A DNA stretch of 64,000 nucleotides from Burkholderia latens (lineage in GTDB: Bacteria; Pseudomonadota; Gammaproteobacteria; Burkholderiales; Burkholderiaceae). The stretch spans positions 1,178,001-1,242,000 of the forward strand of contig NZ_CP013435.1 in NCBI RefSeq assembly GCF_001718795.1. Direction: 5' to 3'. Position numbers and translations under genes: made by a program. Under the pieces are notes generated by a model. It had not been told where the DNA came from, did not search any database, and saw only the letters and a list, made by a program, of their open reading frames with translations. Below are positions 1 to 9,649 of the stretch, piece by piece (position 1 is the first letter of the stretch; each line of letters opens with the position of its first letter).

Positions 1-51
1 GCGCCCGGATCGCAGGATGCGGCTGCGACGGTCGTGCCGACGCGAGCATAG
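1..51 (+). other. Possible C-terminal tail of a gene entering from the left
   Basis: Reading frame 1 is open from the window edge to a TAG at 49-51 and gives a 16-residue tail rich in Ala, Thr and Pro. It could be the end of a plus-strand gene, but 48 coding bases are too few to tell from chance. From 52 to 266 I see no supported gene, only very GC-rich sequence before the end of pdxY. Confidence 0.12.
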
Positions 52-266
52 CCGGGATTCGGTGTCATTCCCGTGAAGTCCGGAAACGTTTGCACGCGCG
101 CCGGATTGCACGCGGCCGGCCATGCGCCGACGAAGGCGCCGCGGCGGGCGAGCCTGGCCGGTACGCACGCGGCGGGCGGCGGAGCGCACGCCGGAAGAAC
201 GGAGAGCGGCGGGAAGGGCGGGAGGCTGAGAAGGGCGGCAGCGGTGACGATCGCGACGCGCGTGCG

Positions 267-1127
267 TCACGCGTCGGTCACCCAGGCGCCGAACCATTCG
301 CTCGGCCGCGCGATTTCGTCCTGCGCGGCGACGAGTTCGAGCTCGTAGCGACGCGCGTCGTAGGTCGCCTTCACGACCGCGTGCACGGCCGCGAGCGTGT
401 GCTCGAACGCCCCGCGCACCGAGTCGCCGCGCAGCCGGCAAGCGACGAAGATCGCGCTGGTGAGGTCGCCGACCCCGACCGGATGGCGCGGGAACGCATA
501 CAGCGGGCGCTGGCCGATCCACGCCTCGGTTTCGGTGACGGCGAGCATGTTGAAGCGATCGGCCGGGCTGTTGCGGTCGTGCAGGTGCTTGACGAGGATG
601 ATCCGGGGGCCGCGGCGGATCAGCGCGCGGCACGCGTCGACCGCTTCGGCGACGGTCTCGATGCGCCGCCCGGCGAGCTTCTGCAGCTCGGTGTGGTTCG
701 GCGACATGCCGTCGGCGAGCGCCGGCATTTCCTGGACAATGAATTCCTCGACGCCGGGTTCGGGCCGGATGCCGCCCGTCTGTCCCATCGCCGGATCGCA
801 GAAGTACCATGCGTTCGGGTTCATCGCCTTCACCGCGCGCACGATTTCGACCGTCGCGCGCGCCTGCGCGGGCGAGCCGACGAAGCCGGACAGCACCGCA
901 TCGCAGCGCTTGAGCGCGCCGATCGCCGCGACGCCGTCGACGAGCTGCTCCATCTTCGCGGCATCGATCGCGCTGCCGGCCCAGTGGCCGTACTGCATGT
1001 GATTCGATAGCTGGACCGTGTTGAGCGGCCAGACGTTGACGCCGAGGCGCTGCATCGGGAACACGGCCGCGCTATTGCCCACGTGGCCGTAGATGACGTG
1101 CGACTGAATGCTGAGGACGTTTTTCAT
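267..1127 (-). CDS. pdxY: Pyridoxal kinase PdxY
   Basis: A 286-residue kinase of the ribokinase-like PdxY/PdxK family, expected to phosphorylate pyridoxal with ATP to pyridoxal 5'-phosphate in the B6 salvage pathway in the cytoplasm. The N-terminus carries the family signature [16 protein letters not shown], in which the residues after the glycine-rich turn line the substrate pocket. A CDPAMG segment corresponds to the family's VDPVMG, and [13 protein letters not shown] near residues 220-235 is the anion-hole/ATP motif with the catalytic Asp of GVGD. Length is normal for PdxY. The start is the ATG at 1127. It is divergent from the hydrolase beginning at 1299, so the 171-bp gap must carry both promoters. 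The family call is secure; the preference for pyridoxal over pyridoxine is inferred from the PdxY-like sequence. Confidence 0.93.
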   Translation of the reverse strand: MKNVLSIQSHVIYGHVGNSAAVFPMQRLGVNVWPLNTVQLSNHMQYGHWAGSAIDAAKMEQLVDGVAAIGALKRCDAVLSGFVGSPAQARATVEIVRAVKAMNPNAWYFCDPAMGQTGGIRPEPGVEEFIVQEMPALADGMSPNHTELQKLAGRRIETVAEAVDACRALIRRGPRIILVKHLHDRNSPADRFNMLAVTETEAWIGQRPLYAFPRHPVGVGDLTSAIFVACRLRGDSVRGAFEHTLAAVHAVVKATYDARRYELELVAAQDEIARPSEWFGAWVTDA

Positions 1128-1298
1128 GGAGATCCGCCTGCAGGCGTTTCAGGGTCACGTCACACGATACCCGAGATCGTCGCGCGCGCGAAAGTCGTGC
1201 GACGGCCGACTGTTGCGCGCCGTCGTCAGCGCGACCGCGTAGAATCGCGGGGCGCGAGGCCCGTGTGCCCGTATGCGTTTCCCCTTACCGTGATCGCC

Positions 1299-2354
1299 AT
1301 GCCTTCGATTTGCAAGATGTTGTCCCTGGCCCGCGCCGCCGTGCTCGGCGCGGGTGTCGCCGCTGCGTGCGCGACATCGGCCGCCGTCCCGGCGCCCGCC
1401 GGCAACGACGGCCCCGCGTACGGCCCGCGCCTGGAAGGCTTCGCCTATCCGCAGCCCGAGCATCGCTACGCGTTCGTGTCGCAGCGCGAAACGCTCGAGA
1501 TGGTCTACCTCGACGTGCAGCCGGCGCACCCGAACGGCCGCACGGTCGTGCTGCTGCACGGGAAGAACTTCTGCGCGGCGACCTGGGAGGACACGATCGG
1601 CGTGCTGAGCCGTGCCGGCTACCGCGTGGTCGCGCCGGACCAGATCGGCTTCTGCAAATCGTCGAAGCCCGAGCGCTACCAGTACAGCTTTCAGCAACTG
1701 GCGCGCAACACGCACGCGCTGCTCGAATCGATCGGCGTGAAGTCGGCGACGCTCGTTGGCCATTCGACGGGCGGGATGCTCGCGATGCGCTACGCGTTGA
1801 TGTATCCGAAGGCGACCGACCAGCTCGTGCTGGTGAACCCGATCGGGCTGGAGGACTGGAAGGCGCTCGGCGTGCCGCCGCTGTCCGTCGACTATTGGTA
1901 TGCACGCGAGCTGAAGACCAGCGCCGACGGCATCCGCCGCTACGAGCAGGCGACCTATTACGCGGGCAAATGGGCGCCGTCGTACGAACGCTGGGTGCAG
2001 ATGCTCGCCGGCATGTACCGCGGCCCGGGCCGCGACGCGGTCGCGTGGAACTCCGCGTTGCTCTACGACATGATCTTCACGCAACCGGTGGTCTACGAGC
2101 TCGGCGCGATCCGCGTGCCGACGCTGCTGCTGATCGGCGACAAGGACACGACCGCGATCGGCAAGGATGCCGCGCCGCCCGACGTGCACGCGAAGCTCGG
2201 CCATTACCCGGAACTCGCGAAGCGCACGCAGGCGGCGATCCCCGGCGCGCAGCTCGTCGAATTCCCGGCGCTCGGACACGCGCCGCAAATCCAGGATCCC
2301 GATACGTTCCACAAGGCGCTACTCGACGGAATGAGCGCCGTACATCCGCAGTGA
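1299..2354 (+). CDS. Secreted alpha/beta-fold hydrolase
   Basis: A 351-residue alpha/beta hydrolase. I place the start at 1299 because the next roughly 30 residues form a typical Sec signal peptide (short basic start, alanine-rich hydrophobic core, AAVPAPA cleavage zone), while the open frame upstream reads like noncoding sequence. Visible catalytic parts are the oxyanion-loop LLHGKNF, the nucleophile elbow GHSTGG, an acid in LIGDKDTT and the catalytic histidine in LGHAPQ near the C-terminus. This arrangement matches the epoxide hydrolase/haloperoxidase/esterase branch, but nothing in the sequence fixes the substrate. It would act in the periplasm or outside the cell. It stands alone between pdxY (divergent) and the convergent flavin monooxygenase. 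A GTG at 1290 in the same frame is an alternative start. Confidence 0.85.
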   Translation: MPSICKMLSLARAAVLGAGVAAACATSAAVPAPAGNDGPAYGPRLEGFAYPQPEHRYAFVSQRETLEMVYLDVQPAHPNGRTVVLLHGKNFCAATWEDTIGVLSRAGYRVVAPDQIGFCKSSKPERYQYSFQQLARNTHALLESIGVKSATLVGHSTGGMLAMRYALMYPKATDQLVLVNPIGLEDWKALGVPPLSVDYWYARELKTSADGIRRYEQATYYAGKWAPSYERWVQMLAGMYRGPGRDAVAWNSALLYDMIFTQPVVYELGAIRVPTLLLIGDKDTTAIGKDAAPPDVHAKLGHYPELAKRTQAAIPGAQLVEFPALGHAPQIQDPDTFHKALLDGMSAVHPQ

Positions 2355-2379
2355 TGCCGCGGCCCGCGCGCGCGCCGGC

Positions 2380-3378
2380 TCAGTGCGATTCGTTGGCGAG
2401 CTCGTCGCGGATTTGTGCGGCCAGTTCGAACGAGCGCACGCGCGCCGCGTGATCGTAGATCTGCGCGGTGATGATCAGCTCGTCCGCGCCTGTCTGCGCG
2501 ATCCGGTCGCGCAGCTTGTCGCGCACCGTGTCGCGCGAGCCGACGGCCGCGAACGACAGCGCGTGCGCGACGTTCGCCAGTTCGAATTCGCTTGCCTCCA
2601 GCACGTCGACGGGCGGCGGCAGCTTGCCCGGCGTGCCGCGGCGCAGGTTGATGAACTGCTGCTGCAGCGACGTGAACAGGCGCCGCGCGTCGTCGTCGGT
2701 ATCGGCTGCGAACACGTTGACGCCGACCATCGCATGCGGCTTCGGCCACGCGGCCGACGGCCGGTATTGCGCGCGGTAGAGCTCGAGCGCGCGCATCAGG
2801 TAGTCGGGCGCGAAGTGCGACGCGAACGCGAACGGCAACCCCAGCATCGCGGCCAGCTGCGCGCTGAAGAGGCTCGAACCGAGGAGCCACACCGGCACGT
2901 CGAGCCCCGCGCCGGGCACCGCGCGCACGCGCTGGCCAGGCACCGGTTCGGCGAAGTAGCGCTGCAATTCCGCCACGTCGTCCGGGAACGAATCGGCGCT
3001 GCCGATCAGATCGCGGCGCAACGCACGCGACGTGGTCTGGTCGGTGCCGGGCGCACGGCCGAGCCCGAGGTCGATGCGCCCCGGATACAGCGACGCGAGC
3101 GTGCCGAACTGCTCGGCGATGACGAGCGGCGCGTGGTTCGGGAGCATGATCCCGCCCGAGCCGACGCGGATCGTCTTCGTCGCGCCCGCGACGTGGCCGA
3201 TCACCACCGCGGTGGCCGCGCTCGCGATGCCCGGCATGTTGTGATGCTCGGCGAGCCAGTAGCGCCGATAGCCGAGGCGCTCCGCATGCTGCGCAAGGTC
3301 GACGGTGTTGCGGAACGCCTGCGCGGCGTCGGCGCCGGCGGGGATGGGGGCAAGATCGAGTACGGAGAACGGAATCAT
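2380..3378 (-). CDS. LLM-class flavin-dependent monooxygenase (luciferase-like)
   Basis: A 332-residue single-domain member of the bacterial luciferase superfamily with an (alpha/beta)8 barrel using reduced FMN. Diagnostic segments are the N-terminal [25 protein letters not shown] (the conserved WLAEHH of the YhbW/MsnO8-like subgroup), [14 protein letters not shown], and [14 protein letters not shown]. The start is set at the ATG at 3378, which has a GAAGG ribosome site about 8 bases upstream; the longer frame to 3444 adds 22 residues without family similarity. The physiological substrate is unknown for most of this subgroup. The gene converges with the secreted hydrolase (26-bp gap) and is separated from hpnI by a long noncoding stretch, so it is probably monocistronic. 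Confidence 0.88.
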   Translation of the reverse strand: MIPFSVLDLAPIPAGADAAQAFRNTVDLAQHAERLGYRRYWLAEHHNMPGIASAATAVVIGHVAGATKTIRVGSGGIMLPNHAPLVIAEQFGTLASLYPGRIDLGLGRAPGTDQTTSRALRRDLIGSADSFPDDVAELQRYFAEPVPGQRVRAVPGAGLDVPVWLLGSSLFSAQLAAMLGLPFAFASHFAPDYLMRALELYRAQYRPSAAWPKPHAMVGVNVFAADTDDDARRLFTSLQQQFINLRRGTPGKLPPPVDVLEASEFELANVAHALSFAAVGSRDTVRDKLRDRIAQTGADELIITAQIYDHAARVRSFELAAQIRDELANESH

Positions 3379-4013
3379 CGGGTGCCTTCGAAAGGGAGGG
3401 GCGCGGTGATGCGAATGCGCAACAGATACCGACGATTTTGCCAAAGGGTTCCCGAACGCGCTGGCGACGCGCGGATACCCATGCGCCTTTCAGGGATGCA
3501 AGGCTCGCCCTTTCGATCGTTGCAAAAATCGATTCAATCGACGAACAATTACCGATGTTTACGGCGATTGCGCACGTCTTCGCATCGACATACAAATTTG
3601 CACGAAACGTTTGATTTTGAAGACTGCAATACGCCTGCAAAGGGCTTACGCTAACGTGAACGCGGTTGCACCAGAATGGTTCGCCGGCCTGGCAGCTTTG
3701 CCGAAATCGCACCAGTCCGTTTCACGCGGCGCTGCGCGCGGGCAGGCGCGGACTGCTAAAATCCGGCGCTTGCCCATGCTGTGCCGATGGTCGCCATTCG
3801 AATCTTCCCGCATCCCGTCCGGGCAGCGCGTGAGGATGTGCCACGCGAATCCGGGCATGGTCGCTTCGGCGAATGAGCCATGCCTCCCTACACAGACGCT
3901 GCTGGAACAAGGAGTCGGGTCGTGCCCGCGTTCGTTGCTGTCGGAATTTCCCATCACGTTCAATCCGGTTCGAGCGATCGGCATGGCGCCCGCGTCGCCG
4001 GGAGGCATCGCGC
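3379..4013. other. 635-bp gap without a supported gene
   Basis: No reading frame here has convincing codon use. The part from about 3500 to 3650 is clearly richer in A+T than the surroundings (several A and T runs), as expected for promoters of the leftward monooxygenase gene and the rightward hpn operon. A TAAAAT at 3757-3762 resembles a -10 box on the plus strand, but no good -35 sits at the right distance. Nothing else stands out. Confidence 0.4.
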
Positions 4014-5189
4014 ATGACGCCGACCGTCACGCTGCTCGACTGGCTGCTGATCGCGTTCACGCTCGCCGCCGCCGGCTATGCGCTCGTCGCGGCGTTCGCG
4101 CCGCCCCCGCGCACGCCCCGCACCGCCGCGCGCGACGGCTTCGCGCCGGTCAGCGTGCTCAAGCCGCTGTGCGGCGCGGAGCCGCATCTGTATGAGAACC
4201 TCGCGACGTTCTGCGAGCAGCGCCACCCGCGCCATGAAGTGCTGTTCGGCGTCGCGTCGGCGTCCGATCCGGCGATCGCGGTCGTCGAGCGGCTGCGCGC
4301 CGACTATCCGGACTGCGACATCACGCTTGTGATCGACGCGCGTGTGCACGGCAAGAACCTGAAGGTCAGCAACCTGATCAATCTCGCCGAACGCGCGAAG
4401 TACGACCGCATCGTGATCGCGGACAGCGACATCGCGGTGAAGCCCGACTATCTGGAGCGTGTGACGGCGCCGCTCGCGGACGCGTCGGTCGGCGTCGTCA
4501 CGTGCCTGTATCATGCGCGCAGCGTCGGCGGCTTCTGGACGCGGATCGGCGCGCAGTTCGTCGACGCATGGTTCGCGCCGTCGGTGCGAATCGCGCACCT
4601 CGGCCGCTCGAGCCGCTTCGGCTTCGGCGCGACGCTCGCGCTGACGCGCGACACGCTCGACCGGATCGGCGGCTTGCTCGCGCTGAAGGACGAACTGGCC
4701 GACGATTTCTGGCTGGCCGAGCTGCCGCGCCGTCTCGGCCGCCGCACGGTGCTGTCCGAGGTCGAGGTCGCGACCGACGTGATCGAGCCGTCGTTCGGGC
4801 CGCTGTGGCACCGCGAGACACGCTGGCTGCGCACGATCCGTTCGCTGAATCCGGCGGGCTTCGCGTTCCTGTTCATCACGTTTACCGCGCCGTGGCTCGC
4901 CGTCGGCGCGGCGCTCGCGCTGCGCCTGGACGGCACCGTCGCCGGCACGCTCGCGGGCGGCGCGGCCGTCGTGGGCGCGTTCGGCCGGGTCGTGCTGCAT
5001 GCGCGCGGCGAGGACGGCTGGCGCGCATTTTGGCGCGACCTGCCGCTCATCGCGGTGCGCGACACGCTGCTCGCGCTCGAATGGCTAGCTGCCGCGTTCG
5101 GCACGCACGTCGTGTGGCGCGGCGCGCGGATGACGGTCGTCGGCGGCGAGCGCGCGGCGGCGGCGGTGGAAGGCGCGGACGGCCGCTAG
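4014..5189 (+). CDS. hpnI: Hopanoid glycosyltransferase HpnI
   Basis: A 391-residue glycosyltransferase family 2 enzyme of the ceramide-glucosyltransferase-like HpnI group. HpnI is known to add N-acetylglucosamine to bacteriohopanetetrol at the inner membrane. The sequence shows an N-terminal membrane segment (about residues 8-28), VSVLKPLCGAEPHL, a DxD metal/nucleotide motif (D137, D139 in IADSDIAV), the acid pair in ELADDFWLAE, the RETRW acceptor motif at about 267-271, and C-terminal hydrophobic segments. The start at 4014 follows a GGGAGG ribosome site; the open frame upstream is not family-like. It is the first gene of hpnIJKL, with hpnJ starting 193 bp downstream. Identity is strong because the three following genes are the expected partners. 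Confidence 0.93.
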   Translation: MTPTVTLLDWLLIAFTLAAAGYALVAAFAPPPRTPRTAARDGFAPVSVLKPLCGAEPHLYENLATFCEQRHPRHEVLFGVASASDPAIAVVERLRADYPDCDITLVIDARVHGKNLKVSNLINLAERAKYDRIVIADSDIAVKPDYLERVTAPLADASVGVVTCLYHARSVGGFWTRIGAQFVDAWFAPSVRIAHLGRSSRFGFGATLALTRDTLDRIGGLLALKDELADDFWLAELPRRLGRRTVLSEVEVATDVIEPSFGPLWHRETRWLRTIRSLNPAGFAFLFITFTAPWLAVGAALALRLDGTVAGTLAGGAAVVGAFGRVVLHARGEDGWRAFWRDLPLIAVRDTLLALEWLAAAFGTHVVWRGARMTVVGGERAAAAVEGADGR

Positions 5190-5382
5190 CGCACCGGCGC
5201 GCGAACCACGAGGAATCGGGACGAGCCGGTTCCGCGACGAATCCGGCCCGCGGGCCGAGACGCGCCGCGCGGCATCGCCGCGCGACGCGACATGACAGAG
5301 AGGCGGGCGCCGGCACGGCGGCCCGCGGTTGATTGACTGAATCGTTGAAACGAATCGAACTATGCAGGCTACCGGAGCATTC

Positions 5383-6804
5383 ATGAAAACGCTGTTCTTG
5401 CAGGCCCCTTCGTATGACGGCTTCGACGGCGGAGCCGGCTCGCGCTATCAGGCGAAGCGCGAAATCCGTTCCTTCTGGTACCCGACGTGGCTCGCACAGC
5501 CGGCCGCGCTCGTGCCGGGCAGCCGCGTCGTCGATGCGCCGGCCGACGGGCTGTCGGTCGAGGAAACGCTGAAGATCGCCAACGACTACGACCTCGTGAT
5601 CATCCACACGAGCACGCCGTCGTTCCCGACCGACGCGATGTTCGCGCAGGACCTCAAGAAGATGAAGCCGTCGATGCTGGTCGGCATGGTGGGCGCGAAG
5701 GTGATGGTCGATCCGCACAACTCGCTGACCGCGAGCGACGCGATCGACTTCGTGTGCCGCGAGGAATTCGACTACACCTGCAAGGAACTCGCGGAAGGCA
5801 AGCCGTTCGCGGAGATCAAGGGTTTGAGCTGGCGTGCGAAGGACGGCTCGATCGAGCACAACGAAGCGCGTCCGATCCTCGAGAACATGGACGAGCTGCC
5901 GTTCGTCGCGCCCGTCTACAAGCGCGATCTGAAGATCGACAACTACTTCATCGGCTACCTGAACTATCCGTACGTGTCGATCTACACGGGGCGCGGCTGC
6001 AAGTCGCGCTGCACGTTCTGCCTGTGGCCGCAGACGGTCAGCGGCCATCGCTACCGCACCCGCTCGGTCGAGAACGTGCTCGCGGAAGCGAAGTGGATCC
6101 GCGACAACATGCCGGAAGTGAAGGAGCTGATGTTCGACGACGACACCTTCACCGACGATCTGCCGCGCGCCGAAGCCATCGCCATTGGTCTGGGCAAGCT
6201 CGGCATGACCTGGTCGTGCAACGCGAAGGCGAACGTGCCGTACAAGACGCTGAAGGTGATGAAGGAAAACGGCCTGCGCCTGCTGCTGGTCGGCTTCGAA
6301 TCCGGCGACGACCAGATCCTCGTGAACATCAAGAAGGGCGTGCGCACCGATTTCGCGCGCCGCTTCAGCGCGGACTGCAAGAAGCTCGGCATCAAGATCC
6401 ACGGCACGTTCATCCTCGGCTTGCCGGGCGAAACGAAGGAAACGATCAAGAAGACGATCGAGTACGCGAAGGAAATCAATCCGCACACGATCCAGGTATC
6501 GCTCGCCGCGCCGTATCCGGGCACGACGCTCTACAAGCAGGCCGTTGAAAACGGCTGGATGGAAGAGAACAAGACCATCAACCTGGTGAGCAAGGAGGGC
6601 GTGCAGCTCGCGGCGATCGGCTATGCGCACCTGTCGCGCGACGAGATCTATCACCATCTCGAACAGTTCTATCGGGAGTTCTACTTCCGTCCGTCGAAGA
6701 TCTGGGAGATCGTTCGCGAGATGCTGACGAGCTGGGACATGATGAAGCGCCGGCTGCGCGAAGGCGTCGAGTTCTTCCGCTTCCTGCGCGCGCACGAGGC
6801 CTGA
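5383..6804 (+). CDS. hpnJ: Hopanoid biosynthesis radical SAM protein HpnJ
   Basis: A 473-residue B12-binding-like/radical SAM protein. The N-terminal half resembles a cobalamin-binding-type Rossmann domain (PSYDGFDGG, IIHTSTPSFPTDA). The radical SAM cluster motif CxxxCxxC is C206, C210 and C213, followed by LMFDDDTFTDD and GFESGDDQIL, typical of this class. HpnJ is known from genetics in Burkholderia and related bacteria to be needed for the cyclitol ether head group of bacteriohopanetetrol, acting after HpnI and HpnK. I prefer the start at 5383 because GGAG lies 8 bases upstream; an ATG at 5362 has no ribosome site. It ends 3 bp before hpnK, so the two are co-transcribed. Confidence 0.94.
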   Translation: MKTLFLQAPSYDGFDGGAGSRYQAKREIRSFWYPTWLAQPAALVPGSRVVDAPADGLSVEETLKIANDYDLVIIHTSTPSFPTDAMFAQDLKKMKPSMLVGMVGAKVMVDPHNSLTASDAIDFVCREEFDYTCKELAEGKPFAEIKGLSWRAKDGSIEHNEARPILENMDELPFVAPVYKRDLKIDNYFIGYLNYPYVSIYTGRGCKSRCTFCLWPQTVSGHRYRTRSVENVLAEAKWIRDNMPEVKELMFDDDTFTDDLPRAEAIAIGLGKLGMTWSCNAKANVPYKTLKVMKENGLRLLLVGFESGDDQILVNIKKGVRTDFARRFSADCKKLGIKIHGTFILGLPGETKETIKKTIEYAKEINPHTIQVSLAAPYPGTTLYKQAVENGWMEENKTINLVSKEGVQLAAIGYAHLSRDEIYHHLEQFYREFYFRPSKIWEIVREMLTSWDMMKRRLREGVEFFRFLRAHEA

Positions 6805-6807
6805 TTC

Positions 6808-7692
6808 GTGGCGACGCAGCGGGCGGCGCGGGCGCTGATCTTCACCGCGGACGACTTCGGGCTGCATCCGCGCGTCAACGCGGCGGTCGAGCGCGCGCAT
6901 CGCGACGGCGTGCTGAACGCCGCGAGCCTGATGGTCGGCGCGCCCGCGGCGCAGGATGCGATCGAACGTGCGAGGCGGCTGCCGTCGCTCGCGGTCGGTC
7001 TGCATCTGGTGCTCGCGGACGGGCCGGCCACCCTGCCTGCGCATGAGATCCCCGCGCTCGTCGGCGCCGACGGGCGCTTCGGCGACGCGATGGCGAAGGA
7101 TGGCTGCCGCTTTTTCTTCCTGCCGCACGTGCGTGCGCAACTGCGCCGCGAGATCCGCGCGCAGTTCGACGCGTTCGCGGCGAGCGGGCTGCCGCTCGAC
7201 CACGTGAACGCGCACAAGCATTTCCATCTGCATCCGACCGTGCTGTCGATGATCATCGAGATCGGCCGCGACTACGGGCTGCGCGCGGTGCGGTTGCCTT
7301 ACGAAGCAAGCGCGCCCGCGCTGCTCAAGCCGTGGATCGCGCTCGTGCGCGCGCGGCTCGACCGCGCGGGGCTCGCCCACAACGACTACGTGATCGGTAT
7401 CGAGCATACGGGCGCGATGGACGAGGCCGTGCTGCTCGACGCGCTCGCCGCGCTGCCGGATGGCGTCGGCGAGATCTACTGTCATCCGGCCGAGGCCGGC
7501 GATGGCCCGATCACACCGACGATGGCCGATTACCGTCCGGTCGACGAGCTCGACGCGTTGCTGTCGCCGCGCGTCGCGGCCGCGCTGAAGGCGGCGGGCG
7601 TGGCGACCGGCGGGTTCGCGGACGTATTCGGCGAGCGCGGGGCGCCGCGCAGCGTGCGCCCGTCGCGCGAACCGGGGGCGCAGCCGTCATGA
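6808..7692 (+). CDS. hpnK: Hopanoid deacetylase HpnK (YdjC/ChbG family)
   Basis: A 294-residue YdjC-family carbohydrate deacetylase. HpnK removes the N-acetyl group from N-acetylglucosaminyl bacteriohopanetetrol, giving the free glucosamine form that precedes the cyclitol ether. The family metal site is visible: the N-terminal TADDFGLHPRVN contributes acidic residues (D15, D16), and DHVNAHKHFHLHP near residue 130 contributes the histidines. A later IYCHPAEAG segment matches the family's C-terminal catalytic region. It starts with GTG at 6808, three bases after the hpnJ stop, with a purine-rich site (GAGG) upstream. The stop overlaps the hpnL start as ATGA, showing translational coupling. The C-terminal 20 residues are low-complexity and probably disordered. 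Confidence 0.92.
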   Translation: MATQRAARALIFTADDFGLHPRVNAAVERAHRDGVLNAASLMVGAPAAQDAIERARRLPSLAVGLHLVLADGPATLPAHEIPALVGADGRFGDAMAKDGCRFFFLPHVRAQLRREIRAQFDAFAASGLPLDHVNAHKHFHLHPTVLSMIIEIGRDYGLRAVRLPYEASAPALLKPWIALVRARLDRAGLAHNDYVIGIEHTGAMDEAVLLDALAALPDGVGEIYCHPAEAGDGPITPTMADYRPVDELDALLSPRVAAALKAAGVATGGFADVFGERGAPRSVRPSREPGAQPS

Positions 7693-8732
7693 CGAAGTGG
7701 ATCAAATGGCTCGGCTGGCCGATCGGCATCGGGATCCTGCTCGCGCTCGGCCTGCACGAAGGCATCGGCGACGTGACGCAGATGCTCGAGCGCGCCGGCT
7801 TCGCGTTGCTGTGGCTCGTACCGTTCCACGCGCTGCCGCTGCTGCTCGACGCCTATGCGTGGCACCAGCTGCTCGACCGCCGCGCGTCGCTGTCGTTCCT
7901 GTGGTGGATCGCGACCGTGCGCGAGGCCGTGAACCGGCTGCTGCCGGTGGTCGGCATCGGCGGCGAGCTGGTCGGGATCCGGATGGCGCGGTGGCAGGTG
8001 CCCGACGCGAGCCGCGTGACCGCATCGGTGATCGTCGAGGTGTTGGTGACGATCGTCGTCCAGTATGCGTTTGCAGCGCTCGGCCTCGTGCTGCTGCTCG
8101 CGACCACGCATGACATGGGCGGCGGCACGATCGGCATCGCGCTGCTGCTGACGCTGCCGTTGCCGGTGCTTGGCGTCGTGCTGATGCGTCGCGGCGGGAT
8201 CTTCCATGCGATCGAGCGGTTCGCGGGGCGTCTGCTCGGCGATTCGCACCGGTTGCTGCAAGGCGTCGACGGTAGACGGCTCGATGCCGACATCGATGCG
8301 CTGATGTCGCGCACCGCGTTGCTGTTCAGCGCGTTCTTCTGGCAGCTGGCCGGCTACGTGCTCGGCGCGCTCGAAATCTACTGGGCGCTCGCGCTGCTCG
8401 GCCATCCGGTGTCGATCGGCGGCGCAATCGCGATCGAGGCGATGACGCAGGCCGTGCGGCATGCTGCGTTCATGGTGCCGGGCGGCCTCGGCGTGCAGGA
8501 GGCGACCGTCGTGCTGCTCGCGCAGATGTTTGGCGTCGATCGCGACACGGCGCTGTCGCTCGCGCTGGTCAAGCGCGGCCGCGAGGTGCTGTTCGGATGC
8601 GCGGCGCTCGGTTCGTGGCAGCTGGCCGAGCTCGTGCGCACGCGCCGCCGGATCCGCACGGCGCCGGCCGCGTCGGACGCACGCCGCGCGGCGAGCCGCG
8701 ACGCCGACAAGCAGGCCGAAACGACGCATTGA
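7689..8732 (+). CDS. hpnL: Hopanoid-associated membrane protein HpnL
   Basis: A 347-residue integral membrane protein of the lysylphosphatidylglycerol synthetase-TM/flippase-like family in its HpnL version. About eight hydrophobic segments are evident, and the family segment GGELVGIRMARW and the C-terminal VPGGLGVQEATVVLL are both present. The role of HpnL is not settled; in this family transport or flipping of lipids between leaflets is the usual idea, and its place in the operon suggests movement of extended hopanoids. The ATG at 7689 overlaps the hpnK stop. The C-terminus has a short basic, cytoplasm-like tail. The next gene starts about 96 bp later and may or may not belong to the same transcript. 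Confidence 0.88.
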   Translation: MTKWIKWLGWPIGIGILLALGLHEGIGDVTQMLERAGFALLWLVPFHALPLLLDAYAWHQLLDRRASLSFLWWIATVREAVNRLLPVVGIGGELVGIRMARWQVPDASRVTASVIVEVLVTIVVQYAFAALGLVLLLATTHDMGGGTIGIALLLTLPLPVLGVVLMRRGGIFHAIERFAGRLLGDSHRLLQGVDGRRLDADIDALMSRTALLFSAFFWQLAGYVLGALEIYWALALLGHPVSIGGAIAIEAMTQAVRHAAFMVPGGLGVQEATVVLLAQMFGVDRDTALSLALVKRGREVLFGCAALGSWQLAELVRTRRRIRTAPAASDARRAASRDADKQAETTH

Positions 8733-8828
8733 GCGCGGCACCGGCCGCGCGGTTCCGCAGTCCTTCTCGCGCTTTCGGCGCGGCGCGGGTATCCTTGCCG
8801 CGTGTTTTCTCGACGCGCATTTCTTCCG

Positions 8829-9383
8829 ATGATTTTTCGTTTCCGGCTGTTTCCCGTGACGATGCTGGCCGCCGCGCTGGCGCTGACCGGCTGCGACGAC
8901 CAAGGCCATCTCGACGTGCAACGCATCAAGGACTTCTTCACCGCGATCAAGCCCGCGCCGCTGCTCCTGAAAGGGCTGAAGGCCGGCGTTTCGACCGAGG
9001 CCGACGTGCGCGGCACGATGGGCAAACCCGAGACCGAGCGCACCTTCACCGACGGCTCCAAGCGCCTCGAGTACCCGCGCGGCCCGATGGGCAACCAGAC
9101 CTGGTTCGTCGATCTCGACGCGAGCGGCCACTACATGGGCGCGACGCAGGTGCTGACCGCCGAGAACTTCGCGAAAGTGACGCCGGGAATGAACGAGGAC
9201 GAGGTGCGGCGCCTGCTCGGCAAGCCGGGCGACATCGCGCAGTACCCGCTGAAGCCCGAGACCGTGTGGAGCTGGCGCTGGCTCGAGGACGGCGTGAACA
9301 CCGACGCGTTCTTCAACGTCCATTTCGGCCCGGACGGGCTTGTCTATACGACTTCGCGCTCCGACATCCTGAAAGGGCGCTAA
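8829..9383 (+). CDS. BamE/SmpA-like outer-membrane lipoprotein
   Basis: A 184-residue lipoprotein. The signal peptide (MIFRFRLFP, then a hydrophobic core) ends in a lipobox LTGC at residues 19-22, so the mature protein should start at Cys22 and be anchored in a membrane. The mature part holds two SmpA/OmlA-like repeats, each with the glycine-start, acidic, (R)xxxGKP pattern: GVSTEADVRGTMGKP and GMNEDEVRRLLGKP. BamE itself has one such domain and stabilises the BAM complex; a doubled version suggests a BamE-like protein with a related but undefined envelope role. A GTG at 8802 would give a longer N-terminus, but 8829 gives the better lipoprotein signal. It lies directly after the hopanoid genes, so an outer-membrane role fits the context, and it is followed by a strong terminator. 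Confidence 0.75.
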   Translation: MIFRFRLFPVTMLAAALALTGCDDQGHLDVQRIKDFFTAIKPAPLLLKGLKAGVSTEADVRGTMGKPETERTFTDGSKRLEYPRGPMGNQTWFVDLDASGHYMGATQVLTAENFAKVTPGMNEDEVRRLLGKPGDIAQYPLKPETVWSWRWLEDGVNTDAFFNVHFGPDGLVYTTSRSDILKGR

Positions 9384-9426
9384 ACCGGCGTTCGGCGCTA
9401 TATCGAAAAAGCGACCGGAAAATTGC

Positions 9427-9477
9427 AAAAAACCCGCTTCCCGGCGTGTCATCGGACTGTCAGGAAGCGGGTTTTTT
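9427..9477 (+). terminator. Rho-independent terminator after the hpn/BamE-like genes
   Basis: A 15-bp stem (AAAAAACCCGCTTCC, 9427-9441, with GGAAGCGGGTTTTTT, 9463-9477) with a 21-base loop and a T run on the plus strand. The A run on the other side makes it possibly bidirectional. It separates the hopanoid region from the HisQMP operon. Confidence 0.85.
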
Positions 9478-9649
9478 CCTTTTGAAACAGCAGCGTAGGC
9501 CGCGCACGGAAATGATGCGACGAATTGTTGCGACGCAGCATCCGGACGTGCGGTGATTTGAGGCAAACAATTTCGCTTGCGACTATCCGCGTCAGCCCGG
9601 CGCCGGACAGTCATGCGCGCCGGTGTTCCTTTCAACACTGGAGACGCGC

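Noticed and set aside
9577..9649. A longer N-terminus for the HisQ-type permease (GTG at 9623)
   Set aside because: The GTG at 9650 has a well-spaced GGAGA and gives the family-typical start; the upstream one has no ribosome site.
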